This document shows, in pieces, positions 1 through 8,196 of a stretch of DNA of 32,115 nt (positions are counted from its first letter, which is position 1; each line of letters begins with the position of its first letter). This DNA comes from an uncultured Collinsella sp. (lineage in GTDB: Bacteria; Actinomycetota; Coriobacteriia; Coriobacteriales; Coriobacteriaceae), in contig URFU01000007.1 in assembly GCA_900547125.1 (NCBI GenBank), forward strand, positions 1-32,115, written 5' to 3'. The position numbers and the translations under genes are program-made. Below the pieces are notes generated by a model. That model made no database searches. It was not told the origin of the DNA and was given only the letters and a program-made list of their open reading frames with translations.

Positions 1-71
1 TTTGCGTGCGGAACTCGCGACAAACCAAAACCATCTCGCCGGCCCAGCGACCATGGGGTCCCAAGGTTTTC

Positions 72-104
72 AAAAAAGCGGTCGGCGCGCAGTGCGCCGA
101 CCGC
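72..104 (-). terminator. Rho-independent terminator downstream of gyrA
   Basis: A perfect 11-bp inverted repeat (78-88 with 94-104) has a 5-nt loop. On the minus strand it is followed by six T (the A-run at 72-77). It lies 41 nt beyond the gyrA stop codon and so ends the gyrB-gyrA transcript. Positions 1-71 contain nothing else I can assign. Confidence 0.85.
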
Positions 105-144
105 CGATATATGGGGTCTGATAATTTTTACCAGCTAGGGCCTC

Positions 145-2886
145 TTACTCGTCTAGGAGATCTTCTGGCATGTCGTTGCCGTCGCCTAGATCGACAGGGG
201 TTTCTTCGGGAGCGGAGCTGTCTTCTGTGGCTTCGCCTTCGGGCTTCTCTTTGGCGGCCGTCATGCGGGCTACGGCGCAGATGCGGTCGTTGTCGTCGAC
301 GGTCATCATCTTGACGCCCTGGGTGGCTCGGCCGGTCTGGCTAATCTCATCGGTCTTGACGCGAATGACCGTCGCGCCTTCCGTCACGATGAACAGCTCG
401 TGCTGCGGACCCACCGTCTTCATGGCCGCGAGGTTTCCCTTGCGCTCGGTCATCTGAATGGTGTAGACGCCCTGACCGCCGCGGTTCTGCTCCGGGTAAT
501 CCGCGACCGGCGTGCGCTTGCCGTAGCCGCGTTCGGTGATGACAAACAGGTCGCCGTTGCCGTTGGTAACCTCCATACCCAAAACGCTCACGCCGTCCTT
601 CATGCTAATACCGCGAACGCCACTGGTGTCGCGTCCCGTGGCGCGAACCTGGTCCTCGGGGAACATGATCGCCTTGCCCGCAGTGGTGGCCAGGATAATC
701 TTGTCGCCCTCGCGTACACGGCGCACGGCGAGCAGTGCGTCGTCGTCTCTCAGGTTGATGGCGATCAGGCCATCACGGCGGCTGCGGTCGTAAGCGCTCA
801 TCACGGTCTTCTTGACCATGCCGCTCTTGGTGGCAAACATCAGGTACTCGTCGGCGGGGAACTCACGGCAGCTGATAACGCTCGCGATCTTCTCGCCTTC
901 CTCAAAGGGCAGCAGGTTGACGATCGCCGTGCCGCGCGCCTGGCGCGTACCCACCGGCAGCTCGTGCACCTTGAGGCGGTAGACCTTGCCCTTGCTCGAG
1001 AAGAACAGCACGTACTCGTGCGTGGATGCGATAAACATCTCGTCGATGACGTCGTCCTCTTTGAGGTTGACGCCCGACACGCCCTTGCCGCCGCGCTTCT
1101 GGGCGCGGTAGGCAGCCACCGGGATGCGCTTCACGTAGCCGGTGTGGGTGATGGTCACGACCATGTCCTCGTCGGCGATGAGGTCCTCAACATCCAGATC
1201 CTTTTCGACATGGCTGATCTCGGTGCGGCGTTTGTCGCCGAACTTTTTCGAAATCTCGCGCATCTCCTCCTTGATGACGCCCAGGATCTTCTCCTCATGT
1301 GCCAGCAAGTCCTCATAGTAGGCGATGGCGCGGCGCAGACCGTCCAGCTCTTCCTGGATCTTGTCGCGCTCCAGGCCAGTCAGGCGGCGCAGCTTCATCT
1401 CGAGGATGGCCGTGGTCTGCTCGGGCGTAAAGCCAAAGCGCTCGATCAGGCGGCCGCTTGCCTCGGAGTCGGTCTGCGAGGAGCGGATAATGCTGATGAC
1501 CTCGTCGATATGGTCGAGAGCCATCAGATAGCCCTCGAGGATATGGGCGCGCGCCTGGGCCTTCTTAAGGTCAAAGCGGGTGCGGCGGGTGACGACGTCA
1601 ACCTGGTGGTCGATGTAGTGCTGCAGCATCTCGCGCAGGCTCAGGCATTTGGGAACGCCGTTGACGAGCGCCAAGTTGTTGGCGCCAAAAGTCGTCTGCA
1701 GCGAGGTGTACTTATACAGGTTGTTGAGCACGACCTGCGGAATGACGCCCTTCTTGAGCTCGATGACCAGACGGATGCCCTTTTGGTTGGACTCGTCGCG
1801 CATGTCCGAGATGCCCTCGATGCGCTTGTCGTTTACGAGCTGGGCGATCTTCTCCTGCAAGGTGCCCTTGTTGACCATGTAGGGAATCTCGGTAAAGACC
1901 AGGCGGCTGCGACCGGTCTTGGTGGATTCCACGTGGGCCTTGGCACGCACGGTAATGGAGCCGCGACCGGTCTCGTAGCTCTGCCTAATGCCGGCGCTGC
2001 CCATGATGATGGCGCCGGTGGGGAAGTCCGGACCGGGCATGATCTGCATAAGCTCGTCGACGGTGGCGTCGGGATTGTCGATCAGGTAGCAGGTGGCCTC
2101 GATCGCCTCGGTGAGGTTATGCGGAGCGATATTGGTGGCCATGCCGACGGCGATGCCCTGACTACCGTTGACCAGCAGGTTGGGAAAGCGCGCGGGCAGC
2201 GCCACGGGCTCGGCGAGCGACTCGTCGTAGTTGGGCTGCCAGTCGACGGTATCCTTTTGCAGGTCGCGCAGCAGCTCCATGGCGGGCTTTGCCAGGCGGC
2301 TCTCGGTATAACGCATAGCCGCCGCGCCGTCACCATCGATGTTGCCGAAGTTGCCGTGGCCATCGATGAGCGGTGTGCGCATGGAGAACCACTGCGCCAG
2401 ACGAACCATGGCCTCGTAGACCGCGGAGTCACCGTGCGGATGGTACTTGCCGATAACTTCGCCGACCGTCCAGGCCGACTTCTTATGCGGGCGGTTGGGG
2501 TAGATACCGCTCTCGTTCATGGCGTACAGGATGCGGCGGTGCACCGGCTTTAAGCCGTCGCGCACGTCCGGCAGGGCGCGCGCCGTGATGACCGACATCG
2601 AGTACTCGATGAACGACTGCTTCATCTCACGGCCGAACTCTGAAATCTGGAGCTGGCCGCCGTTTATATCCTCGCCGGCCGAGGCACCACGATCGACTTC
2701 GCCAAAGCTCTCCTCGAGCTCACCGTCGTCATCCTCTTCCTCATCATCATCGGCATCGGGGTTATAGGCGTCCGGGTCGCCATCCTCGCCCTGCTCGGCG
2801 CGGGCAAGCAGGCGCTTCAGATCGTCGGGCATGCCGGCGTCGCCGGCCTCGTCCATACCCTCGTTGTTGTTGATATCGTCTGCCAC
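145..2886 (-). CDS. gyrA: DNA gyrase subunit A with acidic N-terminal extension
   Basis: This is the breakage-reunion subunit of DNA gyrase (GyrA2GyrB2), which introduces negative supercoils. The 913-residue product has the GyrA core from about residue 80. The catalytic tyrosine is Y193 in RYTESRLAK (E. coli Y122). The quinolone region HPHGDSAVYE has S154 and E158 at E. coli positions 83 and 87, the drug-sensitive type by family knowledge. The GyrA box QKRGGKG, needed for DNA wrapping, marks it as GyrA rather than ParC. The first 80 or so residues are a very acidic, low-complexity extension not found in E. coli, and the C-terminal tail is also acidic. The start is a GTG with a strong GAGGAGG at 2891-2897, 4 nt upstream, so the extension appears genuine. 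It follows gyrB after a 166-bp spacer and probably shares its transcript. Confidence 0.97.
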   Translation of the reverse strand: MADDINNNEGMDEAGDAGMPDDLKRLLARAEQGEDGDPDAYNPDADDDEEEDDDGELEESFGEVDRGASAGEDINGGQLQISEFGREMKQSFIEYSMSVITARALPDVRDGLKPVHRRILYAMNESGIYPNRPHKKSAWTVGEVIGKYHPHGDSAVYEAMVRLAQWFSMRTPLIDGHGNFGNIDGDGAAAMRYTESRLAKPAMELLRDLQKDTVDWQPNYDESLAEPVALPARFPNLLVNGSQGIAVGMATNIAPHNLTEAIEATCYLIDNPDATVDELMQIMPGPDFPTGAIIMGSAGIRQSYETGRGSITVRAKAHVESTKTGRSRLVFTEIPYMVNKGTLQEKIAQLVNDKRIEGISDMRDESNQKGIRLVIELKKGVIPQVVLNNLYKYTSLQTTFGANNLALVNGVPKCLSLREMLQHYIDHQVDVVTRRTRFDLKKAQARAHILEGYLMALDHIDEVISIIRSSQTDSEASGRLIERFGFTPEQTTAILEMKLRRLTGLERDKIQEELDGLRRAIAYYEDLLAHEEKILGVIKEEMREISKKFGDKRRTEISHVEKDLDVEDLIADEDMVVTITHTGYVKRIPVAAYRAQKRGGKGVSGVNLKEDDVIDEMFIASTHEYVLFFSSKGKVYRLKVHELPVGTRQARGTAIVNLLPFEEGEKIASVISCREFPADEYLMFATKSGMVKKTVMSAYDRSRRDGLIAINLRDDDALLAVRRVREGDKIILATTAGKAIMFPEDQVRATGRDTSGVRGISMKDGVSVLGMEVTNGNGDLFVITERGYGKRTPVADYPEQNRGGQGVYTIQMTERKGNLAAMKTVGPQHELFIVTEGATVIRVKTDEISQTGRATQGVKMMTVDDNDRICAVARMTAAKEKPEGEATEDSSAPEETPVDLGDGNDMPEDLLDE

Positions 2887-2945
2887 GTTACCTCCTCATG
2901 GTTTGCGTGGTTCAAATCAGATAGCCCCCGTCGCTAGGACGGAGA

Positions 2946-3046
2946 CGGCTTTTCCAGGTGCCGCAGATTCGCTCGAAAGAGGAGGGAAGCGTACTTGGGT
3001 ACGCGACCGACGATTGAGGGCGAAGGTGCGGTGGCTGGGAAAGCCG
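2946..3046. repeat. 101-bp imperfect inverted repeat between gyrB and gyrA
   Basis: The gyrB-gyrA spacer (2887-3052) is almost filled by a long imperfect palindrome centred near 2996. The outer arms are CGGCTTTTCCAG at the left and CTGGGAAAGCCG at the right, the inner arms pair in patches (CCGCA, TTCGC), and the apex is GCGTAC-TTGG-GTACGC (2989-3004). There is no T-run, so it is not a simple terminator. It could be an mRNA processing or stability structure, or one copy of a dispersed REP/MITE-like element. No second copy is visible in this window. Confidence 0.6.
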
Positions 3047-3052
3047 AACAGG

Positions 3053-5083
3053 TTAGGCATCTAAGAATCGTGCGTCATGTGCGTGCTTTTCAATGTATTC
3101 GCGGCGATAGCCGACCTCGGAACCCATGAGCTCGCGCACGGCGCGGTCCGCCACCACGGCGTCCTCGATCGACACGCGCTGCAGGATACGGGTCTTGGGG
3201 TCCATCGTCGTCGAGGCAAGCTGCTTGGGGTCCATCTCGCCCAGGCCCTTGTAGCGCTGGACGGTATAGCCTTTGCGCTTCTTGGTGATCTTGCCGTCCT
3301 TGGCCTTGCCGTCCTCGTCGTTGTCGTCGGGGTTCAGGCCCAGGCTCTGAATGGTGTCGCGCAGAATCTCGTCTTCGGGCTGGCGGCCGTTGGGATACAC
3401 GTAATGGATCTTGTTGCGTACCTTAATGCCAAAGATGGGCGGGCAGGCAACATAGACATAGCCGGCATCGATCAGCGGGCGCATGTACTTGTAGAAGAAC
3501 GTCAGCAGCAGGATGCGGATATGCGCACCGTCAACGTCTGCATCGGTCATGATGATGATCTTGTGGTAGCGCGCCTTGCTGATATCGAAGTCGCCACCGT
3601 CGCCGGCGCTCGTCGTGACGCCGCAGCCGATCGCGGTGATCAGGGATTGGATGGTGTCGCTCGAGAACGCGCGGTGGTCACCCACGCGCTCGACGTTCAA
3701 AATCTTGCCGCGCAGGGGCAGAATCGCCTGGATGTCTCGGCGACGGCCGTCCTTGGCCGAACCGCCTGCCGAGTCGCCCTCTACGATAAAGAGCTCGGTC
3801 AGCTCGGCATCGCGTACCGAGCAGTCGGCGAGCTTGCCGGGCAGCGACGCCGTCTCGAGCAGGCTCTTGCGGCGGGTCGCCTCACGCGCCTTGCGGGCGG
3901 CGTTGCGGGCCTTGCATGCCTGCTGGGCCTTCTTGACGATCTCGCGGGCGGGTTTGGGATGCTCCTCCAGATAATCGGTCAGCCCATCGGTCACGATCTT
4001 GAGCGTGAGCGCGCGCATGTAGGAGCTGCCGAGCTTGGCCTTGGTTTGGCCCTCAAACTGCGGGTCGGGCAGCTTGACCGAGATGACGGCCGAAAGCCCC
4101 TCGCGCACGTCGTCGCCGCTCAGGTTGGCCTCCTTCTCCTTGAGTAGGTTCTGCTTGCGAGCGTAATCGTTGATCACGCGGGTGAGAGCGGTGCGGAAAC
4201 CCTCGAGATGCATGCCGCCCTCGGGGGTGTAGATGTCGTTGGCAAACGACATGACGTTCTCGCCGTAGCCGGCATTCCACTGCAGGGACACCTCGACCTC
4301 GCCCATCTTGGTCACGGGCGCATCCGGATCCGACTTGCCCTCGATATAGATGGGCTCCTTGAAGGCCTCGGGAACGTCTTTGCCGTCGTTGAGGAACTTG
4401 ACGAAGTCGATGATGCCGCCCTCGTAGCAGAACTCCTCCACGTGGGGAGTCGCCTCGCGCTCGTCGGTCAGCACAATCTTTAGATTCTTATTGAGGAACG
4501 CCGTCTCCTGCAGACGGTTGTGCAGCGTATCGAAATCGTAGACACAGGTCTCGAAAATCTCGTCGTCGGGCCAGAAGCTGACGGTGGTACCCGTCGAATC
4601 CGAGGTGCCCACGACCTCCATCTTCTTGACGGTCTTGCCGCGCGAGAACTCCATCTCGTAGACGCTGCCATCACGGCGCACCTGCACGACCACGCGCTTG
4701 GACAGTGCGTTGACGACGGAGATGCCCACGCCGTGCAGTCCGCCCGAGACCTTGTAGGCCGAGTTATCGAACTTACCGCCGGCGTGCAGGATCGTCATAA
4801 CGACCTCGAGCGTCGGGATCTTTTTGATGGGATGCTCGTCGACGGGGATGCCTCGCCCGTTGTCGACGACCGTGATGGAGTTGTCGGCGTGGACCGTCAC
4901 GTGAATCTCGGTGCTGAAACCGGCCATGGCCTCGTCAACGGAGTTGTCAACGATCTCCCACACCAGGTGATGCAGGCCGCTGGCGCTCGTCGAGCCGATA
5001 TACATGCCCGGGCGCTTACGAACGGCCTCGAGACCTTCGAGAATCTTAATCTCGCCGCCATCGTAATCGTTTTCGTTTGCCAC
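3053..5083 (-). CDS. gyrB: DNA gyrase subunit B
   Basis: This is the ATPase and TOPRIM subunit of gyrase. The 676-residue product shows the GHKL ATP site: N-box EIVDNSVDEA with E43 and N47, DNGRGIP at about 74-80, and the GGLHGVG lid at 114-120. The transducer domain follows. The TOPRIM metal site comes next, with the VEGDSAGG glutamate near residue 430 and DADVDG near 514. The C-terminal QRYKGLGEMD motif is present. The start is GTG with AAGGAGG at 5088-5094, 4 nt upstream. A terminator immediately upstream separates it from the dnaA-dciA transcript, so it should have its own promoter in 5084-5132, but I see no convincing -35/-10 there. The length is slightly above the common 630-650 residues because of linker insertions before the C-terminal motif. 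Confidence 0.97.
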   Translation of the reverse strand: MANENDYDGGEIKILEGLEAVRKRPGMYIGSTSASGLHHLVWEIVDNSVDEAMAGFSTEIHVTVHADNSITVVDNGRGIPVDEHPIKKIPTLEVVMTILHAGGKFDNSAYKVSGGLHGVGISVVNALSKRVVVQVRRDGSVYEMEFSRGKTVKKMEVVGTSDSTGTTVSFWPDDEIFETCVYDFDTLHNRLQETAFLNKNLKIVLTDEREATPHVEEFCYEGGIIDFVKFLNDGKDVPEAFKEPIYIEGKSDPDAPVTKMGEVEVSLQWNAGYGENVMSFANDIYTPEGGMHLEGFRTALTRVINDYARKQNLLKEKEANLSGDDVREGLSAVISVKLPDPQFEGQTKAKLGSSYMRALTLKIVTDGLTDYLEEHPKPAREIVKKAQQACKARNAARKAREATRRKSLLETASLPGKLADCSVRDAELTELFIVEGDSAGGSAKDGRRRDIQAILPLRGKILNVERVGDHRAFSSDTIQSLITAIGCGVTTSAGDGGDFDISKARYHKIIIMTDADVDGAHIRILLLTFFYKYMRPLIDAGYVYVACPPIFGIKVRNKIHYVYPNGRQPEDEILRDTIQSLGLNPDDNDEDGKAKDGKITKKRKGYTVQRYKGLGEMDPKQLASTTMDPKTRILQRVSIEDAVVADRAVRELMGSEVGYRREYIEKHAHDARFLDA

Positions 5084-5132
5084 ACGTCCTCCTTCAGCTA
5101 AGAAAATGTGTACAGCCTTACTAGTTTATCGT

Positions 5133-5162
5133 AAAAAAATACCCTCGGGAGCGAGGGTATTT
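5133..5162 (-). terminator. Rho-independent terminator after dciA, upstream of gyrB
   Basis: A perfect 11-bp stem (5137-5147 with 5152-5162) has loop GGAG. On the minus strand it is followed by an uninterrupted T-run (A-run 5133-5139). It lies 26 nt past the dciA stop and ends the transcript coming from dnaA-dnaN-recF-dciA, separating gyrB-gyrA as a distinct unit. Confidence 0.88.
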
Positions 5163-5188
5163 GGCTCTACAAGGCCACCAGATGCGAT

Positions 5189-5752
5189 TTAAGGCTCTTT
5201 CTCGCTTTGCACGCCCTTGGCCCACTCGGCACTGGCTCTCATGGCATTCTCGAGGGCCTCGCGCAGTTTTTGGTCTTCGATGGGCGCCACTTGGCGCGCG
5301 ATCTCGCCGCGTTCGGCTTCGCTTAGATCGGCGTGCGGAACCGGCGGTCGCTCGGTCACGGCCGGGCGCAGGCGCTCCTTGGCAGCCGGCGGCGTGTGAC
5401 CGGGCGCGGTCGTTTTGAACACCAGGCCGTCCACATGCGCGCCGGCCCGCTCCATGCGCGCCCGGATGATCTCGCGCAGCAGCGTCATCTCCTGCGTCCA
5501 CGAGGGCGAATCGAGATACACCAGCAGCTCATTGGACTCGGGCAGGTAGCGCAGGCCCGTCACGTGGCGTCCCTCGCGCGTGCCCGAGCACACCGCATTC
5601 CAGGCACGATAGACCGCGCGCGACTCCTCGGCAGCCTCCATTTGCGCGCGGCGCTCAGGTGTCGCGGCCGCCAGGATGCGCTGACGCTCGGCATCCAAAA
5701 AGCCGCCAAAGGCAACCGTTCCGTTCTCGCGCTCGTAATTAGCACGCCTCAC
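5189..5752 (-). CDS. dciA: DUF721/DciA-like protein, predicted replicative helicase partner
   Basis: The DUF721 core lies at about residues 48-110. It has the family pattern of a Trp-containing helix (AWNAVCSG), a beta strand carrying L-V-Y-L-D-S, a conserved SWTQEM step and the helix LLREIIRARM. DciA proteins are the ancestral loaders or operators of the DnaB helicase in bacteria lacking DnaC/DnaI, and in actinobacteria the gene normally sits between recF and gyrB, as here. The 187-residue product has an extra charged C-terminal tail of about 60 residues. The chosen GTG start at 5750-5752 overlaps the end of recF by 14 bp, which suggests translational coupling. The family assignment is firm from context plus motif; the helicase role is inferred from the family. 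Confidence 0.85.
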   Translation of the reverse strand: MRRANYERENGTVAFGGFLDAERQRILAAATPERRAQMEAAEESRAVYRAWNAVCSGTREGRHVTGLRYLPESNELLVYLDSPSWTQEMTLLREIIRARMERAGAHVDGLVFKTTAPGHTPPAAKERLRPAVTERPPVPHADLSEAERGEIARQVAPIEDQKLREALENAMRASAEWAKGVQSEKEP

Positions 5753-6845
5753 CCATGCTCACCACCTTGGCTCGTTCAAGCAGGTCATCAGTAAAGTACC
5801 CCAAGTTGGTGGTGGTTATGACCGTCTGGATGTCATCACCGATCAGCTGCAGAAAAGCGCCTCGGCGCCCGGCATCGAGCTCGCTCATCACGTCGTCCAA
5901 AAGCAGCAGTGGCGCGGTGCCCAGGATATCGCGCGCCACGGCCACTTCTGCCACCTTCCAGGCAAGCACCAGCGTTCGCTGCTGCCCTTGGCTGGCAAAC
6001 GAACGGGCAGATCGACCCGCAACGGTAAACTCAATCTCGTCGCGATGCGGACCCACAAGCGTCACGCCGCGGCGCATCTCCTCATCGGCACGCTCATCGA
6101 GGGCCGCGAGCATATGCTCGTACGCCCAGCCCTTAAGTTCCTCGCGCCCCTCGGTTTGAGGCAAATCCCCCAGTGTGGACACATAGGACACGCCTGCGTC
6201 CTCACCGGACGCCACCTGCCCATACGCGGCGCGCACATGGCCTGCCAGTCGGTCGAGCAGGGCCAAACGATGCACGAGCAGGGCCGAGCCCGCACGGGCA
6301 AGCGATTCATTCCAGGCGCCGAGCATCTCACGGCAGCACCAGCTCTCCTTGAGTAGGGCATTGCGCTGCGTCACGCAGCGGCCATAGGCGCTCGAAAGGT
6401 CGGCGTAGCGCGCACTCAACTGCACGCCAAAGTCGTCGAGGGCGGCGCGGCGCACGCATGCGCCGCATTTGACCAAATCCAGATGATCGGGGCAAAACAG
6501 CACGCTCGGCAAAACCCCGCGTACGCCGGCGGCCGAGCACCTCTTGCCGTTACGGCTAAACGAGCGCTTGCCGTCCTCAACGCCCAGCCCCATATCGAGC
6601 ACGCGGCCATCGCCCTCGAGCCTCAACTCGAGCCTGCACGAGCCCGTGCCGTCGTGCACGAGCTCGGTAGCGGTGGGATGCCTAAACGAGGCGCCGCTCG
6701 TCAAAAGCTGCAGCGCCTCTATAAGGTTGGTCTTTCCCGCCGCGTTGGGCCCCGCGAGCACCGTCACGCCCTCGTCCAGGTCAAGACGGTAGCTATCGAA
6801 ACTGCGGTAGCGCGCGACGGAAAGGTTGCGGGCAAACACGGTCAT
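5739..6845 (-). CDS. recF: DNA replication/repair SMC-like ATPase RecF
   Basis: RecF binds gapped DNA and, with RecO and RecR, loads RecA at stalled forks. The 368-residue product has Walker A GPNAAGKT (32-39), the ABC-type signature SQGQQRTL in the C-terminal half, and Walker B LLLLDDVMSELD near 312-324. These are the order and length expected for the family. The ATG lies 9 nt after the dnaN stop and the end overlaps dciA, so dnaN-recF-dciA is a tight operon. Confidence 0.96.
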   Translation of the reverse strand: MTVFARNLSVARYRSFDSYRLDLDEGVTVLAGPNAAGKTNLIEALQLLTSGASFRHPTATELVHDGTGSCRLELRLEGDGRVLDMGLGVEDGKRSFSRNGKRCSAAGVRGVLPSVLFCPDHLDLVKCGACVRRAALDDFGVQLSARYADLSSAYGRCVTQRNALLKESWCCREMLGAWNESLARAGSALLVHRLALLDRLAGHVRAAYGQVASGEDAGVSYVSTLGDLPQTEGREELKGWAYEHMLAALDERADEEMRRGVTLVGPHRDEIEFTVAGRSARSFASQGQQRTLVLAWKVAEVAVARDILGTAPLLLLDDVMSELDAGRRGAFLQLIGDDIQTVITTTNLGYFTDDLLERAKVVSMGEAC

Positions 6846-6854
6846 GACGCAGCG

Positions 6855-7958
6855 CTAGATGCGAACCGGCATGACCAGGTACAGGTAGTTGATCTTGTCG
6901 TAGGACTTAAAGATACCCGCCTGCGAGTAGCTCTTGAGCTCCAGCGTGATCTCCTTCTCCTTGGACAGGGCATTGAGGCAGCCAAAGATGTAGTGGTAGT
7001 TAAAGGCGATGGTGCCCGACTCGCCCTCGGCCTCGACATCGATCGTTTCCTGTGCCAGGTCTTGGTCATTGGAGATGGAGGAAAGACCCATCTGACCGTT
7101 CTCGACATCAATCTCGAACTTGACGGCGGGGTTCGCGCTCGCGATGACCGCCACGCGCTTGAGGGCGGCATTAAAAGCCGCCACGTCGATCTTGACGCTC
7201 GTCACGCACGAATCGGGGATGAGTTGCTTGTAGTTGGGGTATACGCCCTCGATACGACGCGACACGTAGGTGGTGTTGCCGGCCTCAAAGACAACCTGGG
7301 TGTCGGTGGCGCCGATCATGATGGTCGCCTGGCTGGCCATGATGCTCAGGGCGTCGTTGAAGGCGTCGGCCGGAACGTTGAGCTCAAAGGATCCCTCGAG
7401 CGTCGAGGTCTCGACCTGGGTGTCGCATACGGCCAGGCGAAAGGAGTCGGTTGCCACCAGGCGCACGGTGTTGTTCTCGACCTTCATGTGTACGCCTCCC
7501 AGAATGGGGCGGGCCTTATCGGTCGAAGTGACGCGCCATACGCGCCCCACCATCTCGGACAGGATGTCGGTCGGGAGCTCCACCGCGCTCTCGATGGCAT
7601 AGGCAGGGAACTCGGGGAAATCGTTGGCGTCGAGCGTGTTGAGGCGGAAGGAACTCTTCTCGCATCCAATCAGCACCTGACGCTCCGAGAGCTCAAAGGT
7701 AACCGGAGCGTCGGGAAGGGTCTTCGTAATGTTCGAGAGCATCTTGCAGGGAATCACCATCTCGCCCTCTTCTTCGACATGCGCGGCAATGCGATGACGA
7801 ATCGAGATGGTGTAGTTAGAGGTTTGGAATTCCAAGATGCCGTCCTGCGCCTTAACGAGCACGCCCGACAGGATGGGAAGGGTAGATGCCGAAGCGACGC
7901 CTTTCATAACGACGCCGATGGCTTGCGTGAGCGAGCTTTGGCTGACGGTGAACTTCAT
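6855..7958 (-). CDS. dnaN: DNA polymerase III sliding clamp (beta subunit)
   Basis: This is the ring-shaped processivity clamp that tethers polymerases to DNA. The 367-residue product has the usual family length and begins MKFTVSQSSL. It contains the domain 1 stretch SASTLPILSGVLVKA and the characteristic C-terminus YLVMPVRI, which forms part of the protein-binding pocket. The ATG is preceded by GAAAGG at 7968-7973, 9 nt upstream. The gene follows the 238-bp dnaA-dnaN spacer, which carries DnaA-box-like sites and an AT-rich unwinding region. A possible extended -10 (TGCTATTAC on the minus strand, 7999-8007) falls inside that AT-rich tract, so clamp transcription may start within the origin. 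That promoter is weakly supported. Confidence 0.97.
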   Translation of the reverse strand: MKFTVSQSSLTQAIGVVMKGVASASTLPILSGVLVKAQDGILEFQTSNYTISIRHRIAAHVEEEGEMVIPCKMLSNITKTLPDAPVTFELSERQVLIGCEKSSFRLNTLDANDFPEFPAYAIESAVELPTDILSEMVGRVWRVTSTDKARPILGGVHMKVENNTVRLVATDSFRLAVCDTQVETSTLEGSFELNVPADAFNDALSIMASQATIMIGATDTQVVFEAGNTTYVSRRIEGVYPNYKQLIPDSCVTSVKIDVAAFNAALKRVAVIASANPAVKFEIDVENGQMGLSSISNDQDLAQETIDVEAEGESGTIAFNYHYIFGCLNALSKEKEITLELKSYSQAGIFKSYDKINYLYLVMPVRI

Positions 7959-7970
7959 CTTTTAATACCT

Positions 7971-8026
7971 TTCTATAGATATAAATATCTTAATAATAGT
8001 AATAGCACTGACGAAACTGTTGATTA
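7971..8026. other. Putative DNA unwinding element with DnaA-trios (oriC, dnaN side)
   Basis: In the dnaA-dnaN spacer an almost pure A/T tract (7971-7990) is followed on the plus strand by TAA TAA TAG TAA TAG (7991-8005). These are five contiguous triplets fitting the DnaA-trio rule (3'-[G/A]A[T/A]-5'). A 12-bp stretch and then the box-like TGTTGATTA (8018-8026, 7 of 9 to TTTTCRACA on the minus strand) come next. The order AT-rich tract, trios, short spacer, DnaA box is that described for the basal unwinding system of B. subtilis. The sequence pattern is seen directly; the function is inferred. Confidence 0.7.
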
Positions 8027-8090
8027 CTCCCAAAAGCGCTGGTCAACCCCAAAAAGAGAATCGACAGCGCCCTGTGCGCAACCGACCGTG

Positions 8091-8181
8091 TTTTCCACGT
8101 TCAAAACCTGCGGAAAACTTTTCATCGCCTTGTGGCGAGTTTTAGACATGTTATGCCCGGCGTTTCGACAAGTTTTCAACA
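8091..8181. other. DnaA-box cluster in the dnaA-dnaN spacer
   Basis: One perfect TTTTCAACA lies at 8173-8181 (plus). Near matches are GTTTCGACA at 8162-8170 (8/9), TTTTAGACA at 8140-8148 (8/9), TTTTCCACG at 8091-8099 (7/9) and TTTTCCGCA on the minus strand at 8109-8117 (7/9). The consensus TTTTCRACA was taken from the repeated 9-mers here and upstream of rpmH, not from an external source. With the AT-rich trio tract next to it, this forms the dnaN-side half of a bipartite origin. Confidence 0.65.
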
Positions 8182-8196
8182 GGTGTCTCTATTTCC

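Noticed and set aside
400..2553. 717-codon open frame on the plus strand opposite gyrA
   Set aside because: Antisense to a certain gyrA. Its composition (Val/Asp/His/Leu-rich) is typical of the complement of GC-rich codons, and it has no ribosome-binding site or family motif.
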